From the NCBI GenBank assembly GCA_027563935.2, contig CM050453.2, positions 60,496,018 through 60,560,017 of the forward strand: a stretch of DNA of 64,000 nucleotides, in the 5' to 3' direction. The notes beneath the pieces were generated by a model. It had not been told where the DNA came from, made no database searches, and was given only the letters and a program-made list of their open reading frames with translations. This document shows positions 34,040 to 45,852 of the stretch, piece after piece (within the stretch, counting starts at the first letter, position 1; every line of letters begins with the position of its first letter). The position numbers and the translations under genes are program-made. The DNA is from Costus lasius (Eukaryota; Streptophyta; Magnoliopsida; Zingiberales; Costaceae).

Positions 34040-36000
34040 AAATACATAAGGCTCAAACTTTGCTTGTCCTCAAGCAAAAATAAAAATTTGATTAAAAGAA
34101 TAACCTGTTCATGCTCAATAAATTTCTAAAATTCAACCACTAATGAAAAATCGCACCAATTGCTTCATAAAATTTCAAATAAACGCATCACCCTTTGAAT
34201 TCAATTTTTCAAGATCCACATCTTAATCAAATAAAACTTCGCAACTTGTATAATGAATAGAATATCAATCTCAAGATTTCATCCAGTTTCAATTCATAAC
34301 CATCAACTTTTGTTTATAGGAATAGCGTCTCCTAGATCTTTTTCCTCACAGAATCTCTCTTTTCTTGTCTCTCTCCTTTTCTTCTTTTATTTTTGAATAG
34401 ATAGCATATACCCACATAGATACATACTTTTTATTTTAGACTTCAACTCTTGTCTTCGGTACCACTGTCAATTTTGCACAGTGCCAAGTAGAGGAGTCAT
34501 TTTCTTTTTCTCTTTCTCTCTCTCTTTTTTTTACATATATAGACTTCAACCCATGTCTTTGGTACCACTGTTAATTTTACACAGTGCCAAGTAGGGGAGT
34601 CTCTCACTATTTTTGGATCAAGGAATCTTTCTTCCCAACAAATAGCAAATAGATAAATATCAACTAAATTAATTTATCAACATCAATTCAAAAATCATAC
34701 TCATATGCTAATTTTATTCAAAGAAGTAGTTTCACTTTCAAATCAAGTTTATCAAATAATATATCTACTCAAAATTTCATTCATCAATCAATGAAAAATT
34801 TCAAAAACATATATGTATTAGAGAAATAAATTCAACATAATAGGTCTAGTCCTAATCACATGCATGAATTCATTTATCATCAAGAAAGTTCTACACTTCT
34901 TTTCACATGGATTCAAGTCATAAAAGTTCTTCATCATCCAAATATGTCAAAATGATTACAAAAGGTGTGAAGCATTAAACTCAAAAAGTCAAAAGATGTA
35001 AAGTGATAGATCAGTGTAAGTACATAAGGCTCAAATAATGGAAAGGGTGTAAAGTGATGGATCTAAGAGAAGAAAAGTGTAGACAATCATATCCAATCGA
35101 ATAATCACAAGAGTGTAAGCAATACTCACAAAACTGTATGGCAAGCTCTGACTGAAAATACATAAGGCTCAGTCCAAAAATAGTGTCGGGGGCAGATGCT
35201 GCTAGGTCCAAAGAAGTACCTTTTGAAAACTTTACCTGCAAATTTAAGGTACATAAGGCTCAGTCTGAAAATAGTCTCAAAAAATAATAATGATAAAAAT
35301 AATTTTCTTAAAGGAGAATCAGCGATGTCGCCGGAGGTCTGAAGAGGATGCCGCTGGAAAGAGTCGAGCAGGCAAGCAGCAGAGGGTGAATAGAGGCTAG
35401 CTGAAAAGCTGCTAGCAATGATGATGGTGCCGACAGTAGAGTGAGTAATCTCTAGTGGCCTGCTAGAGACCACAGTCCTGGAGGTGAGATCGTCGGCTGG
35501 TGGGTGCCAGAAATAATGCTGGATAGATAAAAAAATCAGTCACTAATGAAGAGTCTGCTGCATAAATAAAATAAATCGAATAAGAGGCAGCAAAAGAAGC
35601 AAGAAGCCGCTGGTGATGCTCCGCAAGAGGTGGAAGATAGTTGCTCTTGAAGATTTCTGGATCTGGAGGCAAAATAAGCAATAACAAGCAGAAAGCAAAC
35701 AGTGCAGTTTTTGAATTTTTTATGAAAAGTAGTCATACCCTAGAATAAAATTTAATGATCCAAATAGAAAATGGACAGAACCATGAAATAGAATAAGATA
35801 TGTTATTTTCAGATGTATGAAAAACAAAGGATCAAAATCTGTCAGGAATTTAAGGCATCAGCAGAAAGAAGACTACTCAGATTAAAAACTGCAAAAAAAC
35901 TGCAAAAACTGCAAAAAAAGTTAATCAGATTCGAAAGGTTGTCATGTGTCCTAGAATTATCAGAAAATATTTTCATGAAAATAACTAAACCACAAGATAG
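34040..36000 (-). other. 3' region of E2, no gene
   Basis: 34040-35000 matches the 3' untranslated region of E1 and E4, with the TTTGCTTG/CAAGCAAA hairpin at 34059-34078 and the duplicated hairpin at 34463-34483 and 34566-34586. 35000-36000 is not shared with E1 or E4 and carries repeats of TACATAAGGCTCA near 35018, 35159 and 35250. GATAG at 35996-36000 is the left target copy of copia B. Confidence 0.7.
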
Positions 36001-37685
36001 TGAAAGTACCCCTTGAACTAAGGGGGGTCCCCTTCTAGGGGGAGCGAAAAACCCTAGGCAGTGGCGCATAAAATTTTTGGGCAGCGGATTAGGGTTTCAA
36101 GAATCGGTTCATGTGATATGATCAACCAAATGGAAACGATTGCATGTAAGAGATAAAACTCATACCATAGCCATTTCGAATGGCGCCTAGGAAGCAAAGA
36201 TCAAAGCAGATCTTCTCCAGAGGTGACGCACACAGTTGATGTCGCCTACTCCTCTTTGCGATCCTTGTGCTAGCAAGATCCAAAGAAGTCTTTGATCGAA
36301 AATGAGAAAGGGATGAAGAGATCTTTTCTTTGCCGATTTCTCCTCCAAATCCAAGGCGTCGTCACCCACGGAAAAACCAGAGGAATGCGTTCAAATGGCG
36401 AGAATAGAGAGAGCACTCTCTTTCGAACGTGAGTGTCTCCAAGTGGAGATCATGGTGGCTAAAAATAGCACCACTAACCGCCCAACATGTTCACGCCAAG
36501 TGAACTTGTCGCCAATGCTTGAACCATTTTGGTTTAATTTAATTTTGGTTCAATTACCAAATAAACCAAACGACATGGCCTAGATCATATTAAAACCCTA
36601 AGGTTCCAGATCTAGCCGTTGATCTCTATGATGCTCCTGATCTGACCGATCTAGCATCTCTTCTCTCGATCGAAGCTTACCGATCTCAAGCCCTAATCAA
36701 TCAAACATGATCAGACCAGATCTCACTCACAATCAGAGATTAAATCCCTTTAAACTGAACCCGAAACAATTCAGTCCACACGATCTGACTTAAGTAAGCC
36801 ATATCATCAATTGTGCGACCCTGAGGGTTTCCTTAAAACATCGGTAACGATAATTTACATTATCACAACCAGTGAGGGGTATCTAGCAACACATCACTGT
36901 CTCCTGATATCAAGGAAAGAGTCTTCCAAGACTTCACCCAAAAACAGCACAAGTGTGAATCAATTCACAAAGCATACATATTTCCTTTGCCACTGGATGT
37001 TCTTATTGGACAAGCCTGTCAAGCTCGTAACTCCAATATGATGAGCATGATTAGAACAGATGAGCACTGTCACCTGGGTATGGCCATACACTCTCTCAAT
37101 CATCTCATCCAGGGGGCCCCTTTAGAACATCACACTCCTTAAACAAGGAGACGGCAATCCTATGTCTATCACTAGTGCTCTAACCTGATTCAAGCTCACC
37201 ATCCAAGATAGTCTATAATCATTATTTTTCAAATGATATTGAACTACCTCAAAACAATGACAATCATCATTTAGAAAACACAAGTGATCTCAAGTCAGAG
37301 GAAATGTGCCACTTGTCTTAATCAAGGAATATTCACATTGTGACAAACAATTGAACATCCTAGTAGGGTCTGTCCAGTACATCCCATGTACCCATGAGTC
37401 TACATCTTATTCCATGCTCGAAGCATCCTATAAGATTAGAACACATATTAGTCTTAACCATATCGAGGCTGTCTCATGTTTACCAAGATATATCGACTAA
37501 GGACATAATAGCATGTCAGCCCAGCTGAACAGCTTTGAGACATTATTCAGAAGAACATATATTGCAGCAGACAATGTAGCTAACTGAATAACAACCATGC
37601 CTTTATAAACACATAGAGTTTATTACATGATACTTGTTACATTCCCATAGGCCTCAAACATTAGCCTTAAGGGCATACCCCAACA
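36001..37685 (-). repeat. 3' LTR of copia B
   Basis: 1685 bp, starting (minus) TGTTGGGGTATGCCC at 37685 and ending GGTACTTTCA at 36001. It differs from the 5' LTR at 37375 only. Confidence 0.97.
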
Positions 37686-37696
37686 ATCTCCCACTT
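37686..37696 (-). other. Polypurine tract of copia B
   Basis: AAGTGGGAGAT on the minus strand, immediately before the 3' LTR. Confidence 0.8.
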
Positions 37697-37705
37697 GCAC
37701 TTAAT

Positions 37706-40700
37706 CTAATGGTTGAGAAATCTCAAACCCATATTATTACAGTGCTTCTCATGCTTCTGCTGCGCCAGAGGCTTGGTAAGCGGGTCTGCCAGATTGTCAT
37801 CTGTATGAACCTTGCATACTTTGATCTCGCCACGATCTATGATCTCCCTGATCAAATGAAACCGTCTCTGTATGTGCTTGGACTTCTGGTGCGACCGTGG
37901 TTCCTTTGCCTGTGCGATTGCTCCAGTGTTATCACAGAAGATAACCAAAGGATCTGCACACGAAGGAACGACACCAAGTTCTCTCACGAACTTACGAATC
38001 CACACTGCCTCCTTGGATGCTTCCGAGGCTGCAACATACTCGGCTTCTGTTGTGGAATCAGCAACAGTTGACTGTTTGAAACTTTTCCACACCACTGCAC
38101 CTCCATTCAAGCTAAAAACATAGCCTGATTGCGATTGGAAATCATCCTGGTCAGACTGGAACGAAGCGTCAGTATATCCTTCAATACTGAGTTCTTCCTG
38201 ACCACCATATATCAAGAACATATCTTTGGTCCTCCGCAGATATTTTAAAATGTTCTTGACTGCAATCCAGTGCGCCATACCTGGATTACTCTGGTAACGA
38301 CTGGTTACGCTTAACCCGTAAGCAACGTCTGGGCGAGTACACAACATCGCATACATTATAGAACCAATAGCCGAAGCATAAGGCGTATTGTTCATTTCAT
38401 CTTTCTCAGTCTGTGTTTGTGGACACTGACTCTTAGAAAGATTCAGACCATGTCTGACTGGAAGATATCCTCGCTTAGAATTCTCTAAGTGAAATCTCTC
38501 CAGGACCTTATCGATGTAAGTACTCTGGCACAGCCCGAGAAGCCTCTTAGATCTATCCCTGTAGATCTTCACACCTAACACATAGGCTGCTTCTCCTAGA
38601 TCTTTCATCTGGAAACATTTCCTCAGCCATGCCTTAACAGCATGCATTTCAGGAATGTCGTTTCCAATGATCAAGATATCATCGACGTAGAGGACTAGGA
38701 AAGTAATCACGCTCCCACTAAACCTCTTATATACACACGGGTCATCCTCGTTCTTGATGAAACCAAATTCAGTAACTGATTCATCAAAACGAATATTCCA
38801 GCTTCTTGATGCTTGTTTAAGTCCATAAATGGACTTCTTTAACTTGCATATTTTATGACGATCTGCTGGATTAGTGAAACCTTCTGGTTGTGTCATATAC
38901 ACATCCTCATCCAGATTTCCATTAAGGAAAGCTGTTTTCACATCCATCTGCCAAATCTCATAATCATAATATGCAGCTATCGCGAAAAGAATCCGAATAG
39001 ACTTAAACATGGCTACAGGTGAGAAAGTTTCATCATAATCTATCCCGTAGATTTGTTTGAAACCTTTCGCAACTAGCCTGCCTTTATAGGTAACTACGTT
39101 ACCATCCATGTCAATCTTCTTCTTGAAGATCCATTTACAGCCTATAGGGATAACTCCCGGAGGCGGATCAACCAAATCCCAGACTTGGTTATCTGACATG
39201 GAGTCCATCTCGGCGCGCATAGCCTCAAGCCATCTCGCTGACTCTGGTCCACTGACCGCATCCGCATAAGTAAGGGGTTCATCATTGTCAATGATGTAGA
39301 CTCCGTCATAGCGCTCAGGCTGTCGACGAATCCTAACCGATCTTCGCGGTTCCCGTGATGTCTGAGCCTCAGGTTGTTCAATAACCTGTTCTACCGGCTC
39401 AGGCTCATCCAACTGTGCTTGATCACTTTGTCCTTCTTCTGGATTCTCATCCAGCTTTATTTCTCTCCCACTGGCCTCTTGCAGAAGAAACTCCTTCTCA
39501 AGAAATATGGCCGTCCGAGCAACAAAAACCTTGTTCTCATTGGGATCGAAGAAATAATAACCCTTAGTTTCCTTAGGGTAACCGACAAAGATACATTTGT
39601 CAGATCTGCTCTCTAGTTTCCCAGAGGCGAGCTTTTTAACATAAGCCTCGCAACCCCAGATCCTGATAAATGTCAAGCTCGGCTGTTTCCCATACCATAA
39701 CTCATATGGCGTCTTTGAAACTGCCTTGGATGGCACTCGGTTTAGTACCTTTGCAGCTGTTTCCAGCGCAAAACCCCAAAAGGAGTATGGAAGAGTAGCC
39801 TGACTCATCATAGAACGAACCATATCAAGTAACGTTCTATTTCTCCTCTCGGACACACCATTCCATTGCGGTGTTCCTGGTGGAGTGAGCTGTGAGATAA
39901 TCCCACACTCCTTTAGATAGTCAGTAAATGCATGACTTAGGTATTCACCACCTCGATCTGAGCGAAGTGCCTTGATATTACGGCCTAGCTGATTTTGTAC
40001 TTCATTCTTGAACTCTTTGAACTTGTCAAAAGATTCACTCTTATGTCTCATCAGATAGACATACCCATATCTACTGAAATCATCAGTAAATGTAATGAAG
40101 TACTGATAGCCACCTCTGGCATGTTTACTAAATGGCCCACACACATCACTGTGTATGAGGTCAAGTAAACCTGAAGCCCTTTGACCTTTATTAGGAAAAG
40201 GTGACTTCGTCATTTTACCCATCAAACAAGCTTTGCATGTATCAATCTCCTTATAGGAGAATGATCCCAGCAGTCCATGATCATGCAACCGCTTAATGCG
40301 TTTCTCGTTAATATGGCCTAAACGACTATGCCATAGCAAGGTGCTGTCATCAGCATACTTGGCTTTCTTAATATCAACATTCTGTATAGAACTTTCCATG
40401 TCCAACATGAATAACCCATTATTAATTGAACCAGTTGCATAAACAATATTATCATATGACAAAACACACTTTGAAATTTTGCATTCAAAGGAAAACCCCT
40501 TCCTGACAAGAGCAGGAATGGAGATAATATTTTTAGTTATACTGGGAACAAAATAACAACTGTTTAGTTCCAATACAATTCCAGATGGTAAAGTAATGAA
40601 GTAGTCTCCTACAGTAACAGCAGCAACCCGTGCCCCGTTTCCAACGCGTAGGTCCACCTCATGCTGTCCCACCTGCCTTCTTCTCTTGAGTTCCTGCACA

Positions 40701-41587
40701 TTTGAACAAATGTGAACTCCACATGCAGTGTCCAACACCCATGATACAGAAGAAGAATACATGACCTCAGTCACGAATATACCTGAGCCAGAAGCAAAGC
40801 TTCCCCTCTTATCTCCTTGGAGCGCTTTACAGTCCTTTTTCCAGTGACCCAGCTGGCCACAGTGGAAACACCTGTATTCCTTAGACCGCTTCACCTTCTG
40901 CTTCAGAGCCTTGCTGTAATTCTTGACCGGGGCCTTGCCCTTCTTCCCCTTCTTCTTGTTCCTGGAAGGAACCATCAAGACAGAGGTTGAAGGCTTACCC
41001 TTCAGAGTTTCCTCAGTGGTCAAGAGCATATTCAGCAGCTCTGCCGGAGTACAATCGATTTTGTTCATATTAAAATTAATAATGAACGCGTCGAATGATG
41101 GCGGGAGAGACTGCAGAATAATGTCCACAGCAAGCTCCTGGTTGATGGTATGCCCCAGTTTCTCTAGAGCCTCCTTGTGCCCAATCATCTTGAGCACGTG
41201 AGCTCCCACTGGGCTCCCTTCAGCCAGTTTGCTCTGAAAGAAGAGCTTCGTCAAATTATAGCGTTCAGTCCTCGCCTGTGCAGCATACAACATCTTGAGG
41301 TTTGTAATCATGTCTCTAGCCGACATGTCCTCATGCTGACGCTGCAGCGGTGGCGTCATAGACGCTAACATCAGGCAAGCGACATCAATGCTATCATTGA
41401 CGTGCTTTTCATAGGCTTCCCGAACCGCCCTTGCGGCGTTCGGAGCGGGCTGCGGCGGTATCGCCGTCTCGAGGACATACAGTTTCCTCTCTGCCTTAAG
41501 AACGATCTTAAGGTGTCCAAACCAGTCAGAGAAGTTCGGCCCAGCAAACTTCTCTCTTTCCAGTAGGGATCGCACATTGAAGTTCAT
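37706..41587 (-). CDS. Intact copia-1 Gag-Pol polyprotein
   Basis: A 1293-residue frame with no lesion. Gag spans about residues 1-265, with zinc knuckle CFHCGQLGHWKKDC (240-253). The protease site is DTA at 286-288 (the usual triad is DTG or DSG). Integrase has the HHCC zinc region (H420 to C454) and catalytic D481, D544 and E580, giving D-X35-E. RT has YVDD at 967-970 and VKTAFLNG near 883. RNase H has YTDASF near 1138, AEY near 1182 and FCDN near 1217. The order protease, integrase, RT, RNase H defines Ty1/copia. The product assembles cytoplasmic particles, copies element RNA and integrates the DNA in the nucleus. The start aligns with that of C and is preceded by the 1.8-kb leader. The exact lineage within copia is not assigned. 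Confidence 0.97.
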   Translation of the reverse strand: MNFNVRSLLEREKFAGPNFSDWFGHLKIVLKAERKLYVLETAIPPQPAPNAARAVREAYEKHVNDSIDVACLMLASMTPPLQRQHEDMSARDMITNLKMLYAAQARTERYNLTKLFFQSKLAEGSPVGAHVLKMIGHKEALEKLGHTINQELAVDIILQSLPPSFDAFIINFNMNKIDCTPAELLNMLLTTEETLKGKPSTSVLMVPSRNKKKGKKGKAPVKNYSKALKQKVKRSKEYRCFHCGQLGHWKKDCKALQGDKRGSFASGSGIFVTEVMYSSSVSWVLDTACGVHICSNVQELKRRRQVGQHEVDLRVGNGARVAAVTVGDYFITLPSGIVLELNSCYFVPSITKNIISIPALVRKGFSFECKISKCVLSYDNIVYATGSINNGLFMLDMESSIQNVDIKKAKYADDSTLLWHSRLGHINEKRIKRLHDHGLLGSFSYKEIDTCKACLMGKMTKSPFPNKGQRASGLLDLIHSDVCGPFSKHARGGYQYFITFTDDFSRYGYVYLMRHKSESFDKFKEFKNEVQNQLGRNIKALRSDRGGEYLSHAFTDYLKECGIISQLTPPGTPQWNGVSERRNRTLLDMVRSMMSQATLPYSFWGFALETAAKVLNRVPSKAVSKTPYELWYGKQPSLTFIRIWGCEAYVKKLASGKLESRSDKCIFVGYPKETKGYYFFDPNENKVFVARTAIFLEKEFLLQEASGREIKLDENPEEGQSDQAQLDEPEPVEQVIEQPEAQTSREPRRSVRIRRQPERYDGVYIIDNDEPLTYADAVSGPESARWLEAMRAEMDSMSDNQVWDLVDPPPGVIPIGCKWIFKKKIDMDGNVVTYKGRLVAKGFKQIYGIDYDETFSPVAMFKSIRILFAIAAYYDYEIWQMDVKTAFLNGNLDEDVYMTQPEGFTNPADRHKICKLKKSIYGLKQASRSWNIRFDESVTEFGFIKNEDDPCVYKRFSGSVITFLVLYVDDILIIGNDIPEMHAVKAWLRKCFQMKDLGEAAYVLGVKIYRDRSKRLLGLCQSTYIDKVLERFHLENSKRGYLPVRHGLNLSKSQCPQTQTEKDEMNNTPYASAIGSIMYAMLCTRPDVAYGLSVTSRYQSNPGMAHWIAVKNILKYLRRTKDMFLIYGGQEELSIEGYTDASFQSDQDDFQSQSGYVFSLNGGAVVWKSFKQSTVADSTTEAEYVAASEASKEAVWIRKFVRELGVVPSCADPLVIFCDNTGAIAQAKEPRSHQKSKHIQRRFHLIREIIDRGEIKVCKVHTDDNLADPLTKPLAQQKHEKHCNNMGLRFLNH

Positions 41588-43426
41588 GGTGTTCGTTGCT
41601 GCAGGTATCTACAACAATGCAAGAACAGCAAGGTCAGTATCAATGTATAAGAATCAATCAGGACTTAAGAAAGATTCTTTTTCTCACTATTTTATCAGGC
41701 GTGAAAAATCCAGCAAAACAGCCCGAAAGAGTAGAACTCTTTTAGTGAGATGGGATCCAGATTTCATACTTGGTCTCCGCGTCCCGCTCAGGCGAGATAA
41801 GATGCACAGAGAGTACAAGCACTAGTTTCTGGTAGGCAGTCCCTGCCGATCGCCAACCCGTGCGATTCCCCTTCATCTGGGCAGTCCAGCAGACTGTGCC
41901 AACTGAGTTGGTACAACACAATCTCTGACCCCACAGATGGCTGCCTCCATGTGCTACCATATGCGCCACATATGTAGCCTACACGGTCAAGCTGACCCGA
42001 CCTACTCCCTGGACCACCATGTGCTATGCTGAGCAACGAGAAGGGATAAATCCCTGCTCTGTAACACACAGGTGTAATCCCGCACCGTCTGAAGATAGAT
42101 GGACGTGCCCACTGAGTGGGTACAACACGGCTCCAACGATAATCAGAACAGTGAGGTTTCGCGTCAGAAGGCTTACGAGCTTGATATTTAATCGTTGGAT
42201 TTTAACGGTCTTTTATCTTCTTGCCTATCATGCAATTCCTATGGTGATAGCAGAAGATAAATTTACTCATGCAATTCTAATATATAGCAATAAAAGAAAG
42301 CATGTGTCTTTTGTGGTAAAAGCCCATAGCCCTAGTGAGACCTTAACCTAACTTAAGTCTACACTTGCTCTTTATGGGTCTTTAGCTGCTCATCTGGCCC
42401 AAACCTGGGCCCAAGCGCCAACTGCAGCTCTGGTGCGCCCACCAGGAATTTGCGCCTGGTCCTAGGGTCGAACCCTAGACCTCCCACCTGGTCCAGCCAC
42501 TGCTGCATGCGCTTCTGCCAAGTGTGCATAGTGCTCTTGTCTAATTAAATTACAAATTTAACTATCTAGACAAGAGTGACACGCAGGTCACTTTCACATT
42601 ATAAATTAATTAAAATTGTGATACGCAGATCACATAAAGAAAATTAATTTACAACATATAATCCAGGCACGCAGGCCCCAGCACAGCACACATTAAAAAC
42701 GGGCAGCCCACATAAGACTAAATAAACAAGCAGATGCAACAACCATCATGTGATCCAGTCAGGAAAAATAAATTTTTAAAAAACCCCTTGGGATCGATTT
42801 TTATTTTTTTTTTAATTTTTCCTTATTTGCCCCACAACCTTACAATGGTCCATTACTAGGGATCCACTCATCCAACCTAGTCAGATCCACTGCCCTAGCA
42901 TGCACCAAGTCCTAACTGACTTGAGTCGACCAAAAGGTCAACCATGCATGCACCAAGGCTGAACGACCACACTGAGGTCTGGCAAGCGGGCGTGACCCCG
43001 GGCCTAACTCAGGTGCGTTCATCAGTTGTCTCAATCAGACATCGCTACACACCTGTCTGCAGTCGACCTATAGCCACCACAGGCATGCGCCAAGGTGCTA
43101 ACTGGTCGACCCATTCAGGCTGTCAGATAGTCTGATCAGACATGTTTGGATCTAACCTAGGGGGTGACTTCAACCCTAATAACCCATCTAAGGGTTTAAT
43201 GTAGGAGCATTAGATCTAAGGTGAAACGCGCATGTGATCAAGGTTTTAGAAAAACTTACAAAAACATGCGCCAACAACAACATGCGCAATGGAGAAAATA
43301 ACATCTATACAAATCATGAATTTTCGCCAACTTAGATAATCGCATGTAACCTATAGATCTATTATAATGCGCATACATGGATCATATGACATATCATGGC
43401 AATCATAAACAAGCATGAAACATCAG
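41588..43426 (-). other. Leader of copia B
   Basis: Untranslated; shares with A and C the TCA-loop hairpins (41891-41924, 42108-42120), the tRNA-like boxes (42474-42520) and the CTGCGT-loop hairpins (42575-42592, 42618-42633, 42666-42677). The stem changes in B keep the pairing. Confidence 0.8.
42575..42677 (-). promoter_or_regulatory. Three CTGCGT-loop hairpins (copia B leader)
   Basis: Minus-strand stems AGTGAC/GTCACT (42575-42592), GTGAT/ATCAC (42618-42633) and GGC/GCC (42666-42677), all with loop CTGCGT. The first stem differs from A and C (ATTGAC/GTCAAT) by a T-A to G-C swap on both arms. Confidence 0.6.
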
Positions 43427-43438
43427 GCTCTGATACCA
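43427..43438 (-). other. Primer binding site of copia B
   Basis: TGGTATCAGAGC on the minus strand, two bases after the 5' LTR; initiator-Met type. Confidence 0.9.
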
Positions 43439-43440
43439 AT

Positions 43441-45125
43441 TGAAAGTACCCCTTGAACTAAGGGGGGTCCCCTTCTAGGGGGAGCGAAAAACCCTAGGCA
43501 GTGGCGCATAAAATTTTTGGGCAGCGGATTAGGGTTTCAAGAATCGGTTCATGTGATATGATCAACCAAATGGAAACGATTGCATGTAAGAGATAAAACT
43601 CATACCATAGCCATTTCGAATGGCGCCTAGGAAGCAAAGATCAAAGCAGATCTTCTCCAGAGGTGACGCACACAGTTGATGTCGCCTACTCCTCTTTGCG
43701 ATCCTTGTGCTAGCAAGATCCAAAGAAGTCTTTGATCGAAAATGAGAAAGGGATGAAGAGATCTTTTCTTTGCCGATTTCTCCTCCAAATCCAAGGCGTC
43801 GTCACCCACGGAAAAACCAGAGGAATGCGTTCAAATGGCGAGAATAGAGAGAGCACTCTCTTTCGAACGTGAGTGTCTCCAAGTGGAGATCATGGTGGCT
43901 AAAAATAGCACCACTAACCGCCCAACATGTTCACGCCAAGTGAACTTGTCGCCAATGCTTGAACCATTTTGGTTTAATTTAATTTTGGTTCAATTACCAA
44001 ATAAACCAAACGACATGGCCTAGATCATATTAAAACCCTAAGGTTCCAGATCTAGCCGTTGATCTCTATGATGCTCCTGATCTGACCGATCTAGCATCTC
44101 TTCTCTCGATCGAAGCTTACCGATCTCAAGCCCTAATCAATCAAACATGATCAGACCAGATCTCACTCACAATCAGAGATTAAATCCCTTTAAACTGAAC
44201 CCGAAACAATTCAGTCCACACGATCTGACTTAAGTAAGCCATATCATCAATTGTGCGACCCTGAGGGTTTCCTTAAAACATCGGTAACGATAATTTACAT
44301 TATCACAACCAGTGAGGGGTATCTAGCAACACATCACTGTCTCCTGATATCAAGGAAAGAGTCTTCCAAGACTTCACCCAAAAACAGCACAAGTGTGAAT
44401 CAATTCACAAAGCATACATATTTCCTTTGCCACTGGATGTTCTTATTGGACAAGCCTGTCAAGCTCGTAACTCCAATATGATGAGCATGATTAGAACAGA
44501 TGAGCACTGTCACCTGGGTATGGCCATACACTCTCTCAATCATCTCATCCAGGGGGCCCCTTTAGAACATCACACTCCTTAAACAAGGAGACGGCAATCC
44601 TATGTCTATCACTAGTGCTCTAACCTGATTCAAGCTCACCATCCAAGATAGTCTATAATCATTATTTTTCAAATGATATTGAACTACCTCAAAACAATGA
44701 CAATCATCATTTAGAAAACACAAGTGATCTCAAGTCAGAGGAAATGTGCCACTTGTCTTAATCAAGGAATATTCACATTGTGACAAACAATTGAACATCC
44801 TAGTAGGGTCTGTCGAGTACATCCCATGTACCCATGAGTCTACATCTTATTCCATGCTCGAAGCATCCTATAAGATTAGAACACATATTAGTCTTAACCA
44901 TATCGAGGCTGTCTCATGTTTACCAAGATATATCGACTAAGGACATAATAGCATGTCAGCCCAGCTGAACAGCTTTGAGACATTATTCAGAAGAACATAT
45001 ATTGCAGCAGACAATGTAGCTAACTGAATAACAACCATGCCTTTATAAACACATAGAGTTTATTACATGATACTTGTTACATTCCCATAGGCCTCAAACA
45101 TTAGCCTTAAGGGCATACCCCAACA
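43441..45125 (-). repeat. 5' LTR of copia B
   Basis: 1685 bp, one base different from the 3' LTR (44815 G for C). It provides promoter and start of the genomic RNA; a TATAAAGG lies about 75 bases into the LTR and a TTTATATC about midway, and I cannot decide which acts. Confidence 0.97.
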
Positions 45126-45130
45126 GATAG

Positions 45131-45852
45131 AACGACACACGAACTTCATATTCCATGTGAAAAATCAGGTTTTCAAGTCATTGAAACATCTTAAAAAGTG
45201 GCAGCAAAAGTGCTAATCAGATTAGTTAGAAAAAACTGCTGCAGAAATTTATCAGAATCGAAAAGTTGCTATGGGTTTTAGAATGATCCATGGACTTTAA
45301 AATTCAGAAAAAATATCCAGATGATAGACAAAGATGGGTACTTCGTGATTGTGGCAAAGATCAAAATTTTTCGCAACCTAGTTCCTTAATATCTGTGCGA
45401 GAAGACGCCTACTCAAATATGCAAAAAGCAGTTCAAAAATTGCTTCTCCCCACAAAAAGAGAAAAAAAATTTGTTCTAAAAATAAACTAAAATAAAAGAA
45501 ACAAAAATAAACTAAAATAAAAGAAACTAAACTAAGTGATAATGCTTGGGTTGCCTCCCAAGAAGCGCTAATTTTAGGTCCATAGCTTGACCAAAAATCA
45601 AAAATCATGGTGAAGCAGGTGAATCAGTACCAAAATAAAGAGCAAATAATTTTCTGCATTTTCTCTGTCCAAAAATTTTAGCCACTAATACAAAAATCTA
45701 GAATTTCATGTAAATCACAATTGATGGGGTTTTCTTAAATGTGCAGAATTTAAAATCAAAATTCTCAAATCCATGCAAAGAAATCTTTATGATCTTCCTA
45801 AATTTATCAGAGAGTAAAATCATAAGTCCTTTCTTCAAATTTTTATCTTTAA
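45131..45852 (-). other. E2 sequence downstream of the gag remnant, no gene
   Basis: Contains the short stretch that follows the pol stop in E1 and E4 (GGCAACCCAAGC on the minus strand near 45545-45560), placed straight after the gag remnant. This shows that pol was cut out while its 3' border stayed. The remainder is AT-rich with short chance frames. Confidence 0.6.

Larger units (their letters stand above)
36001..45125 (-). mobile_element. Copia-1 element B, complete and very young
   Basis: 9125 bp with two 1685-bp LTRs (36001-37685 and 43441-45125), a primer site, leader, one intact gag-pol frame and a polypurine tract, flanked by GATAG at 35996-36000 and 45126-45130. The LTRs differ, by line-by-line comparison, at one base only (C at 37375, G at 44815). 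Everything an autonomous copia element needs is present. It lies inside E2. Confidence 0.97.

Noticed and set aside
35126..35736. Overlapping minus-strand frames of 66-115 codons in the E2 3' region
   Set aside because: No recognised domain, no conservation in E1 or E4, and internal short repeats explain the similarity.
37634..38071. 145-codon plus-strand frame over the end of copia B pol
   Set aside because: Antisense shadow of the RNase H region; copia A has the mirrored frame (14845-15264) for the same reason.
41577..42351. Several 70-110 codon frames in the copia leaders (both strands; similar ones at 10785-11190 and 61511-61961)
   Set aside because: They overlap one another on both strands and change frame and length between A, B and C; the conserved signal is RNA structure.
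36001..45125. Host gene captured by copia B
   Set aside because: All sequence between the LTRs is accounted for by leader, gag-pol and polypurine tract; there is no extra frame.
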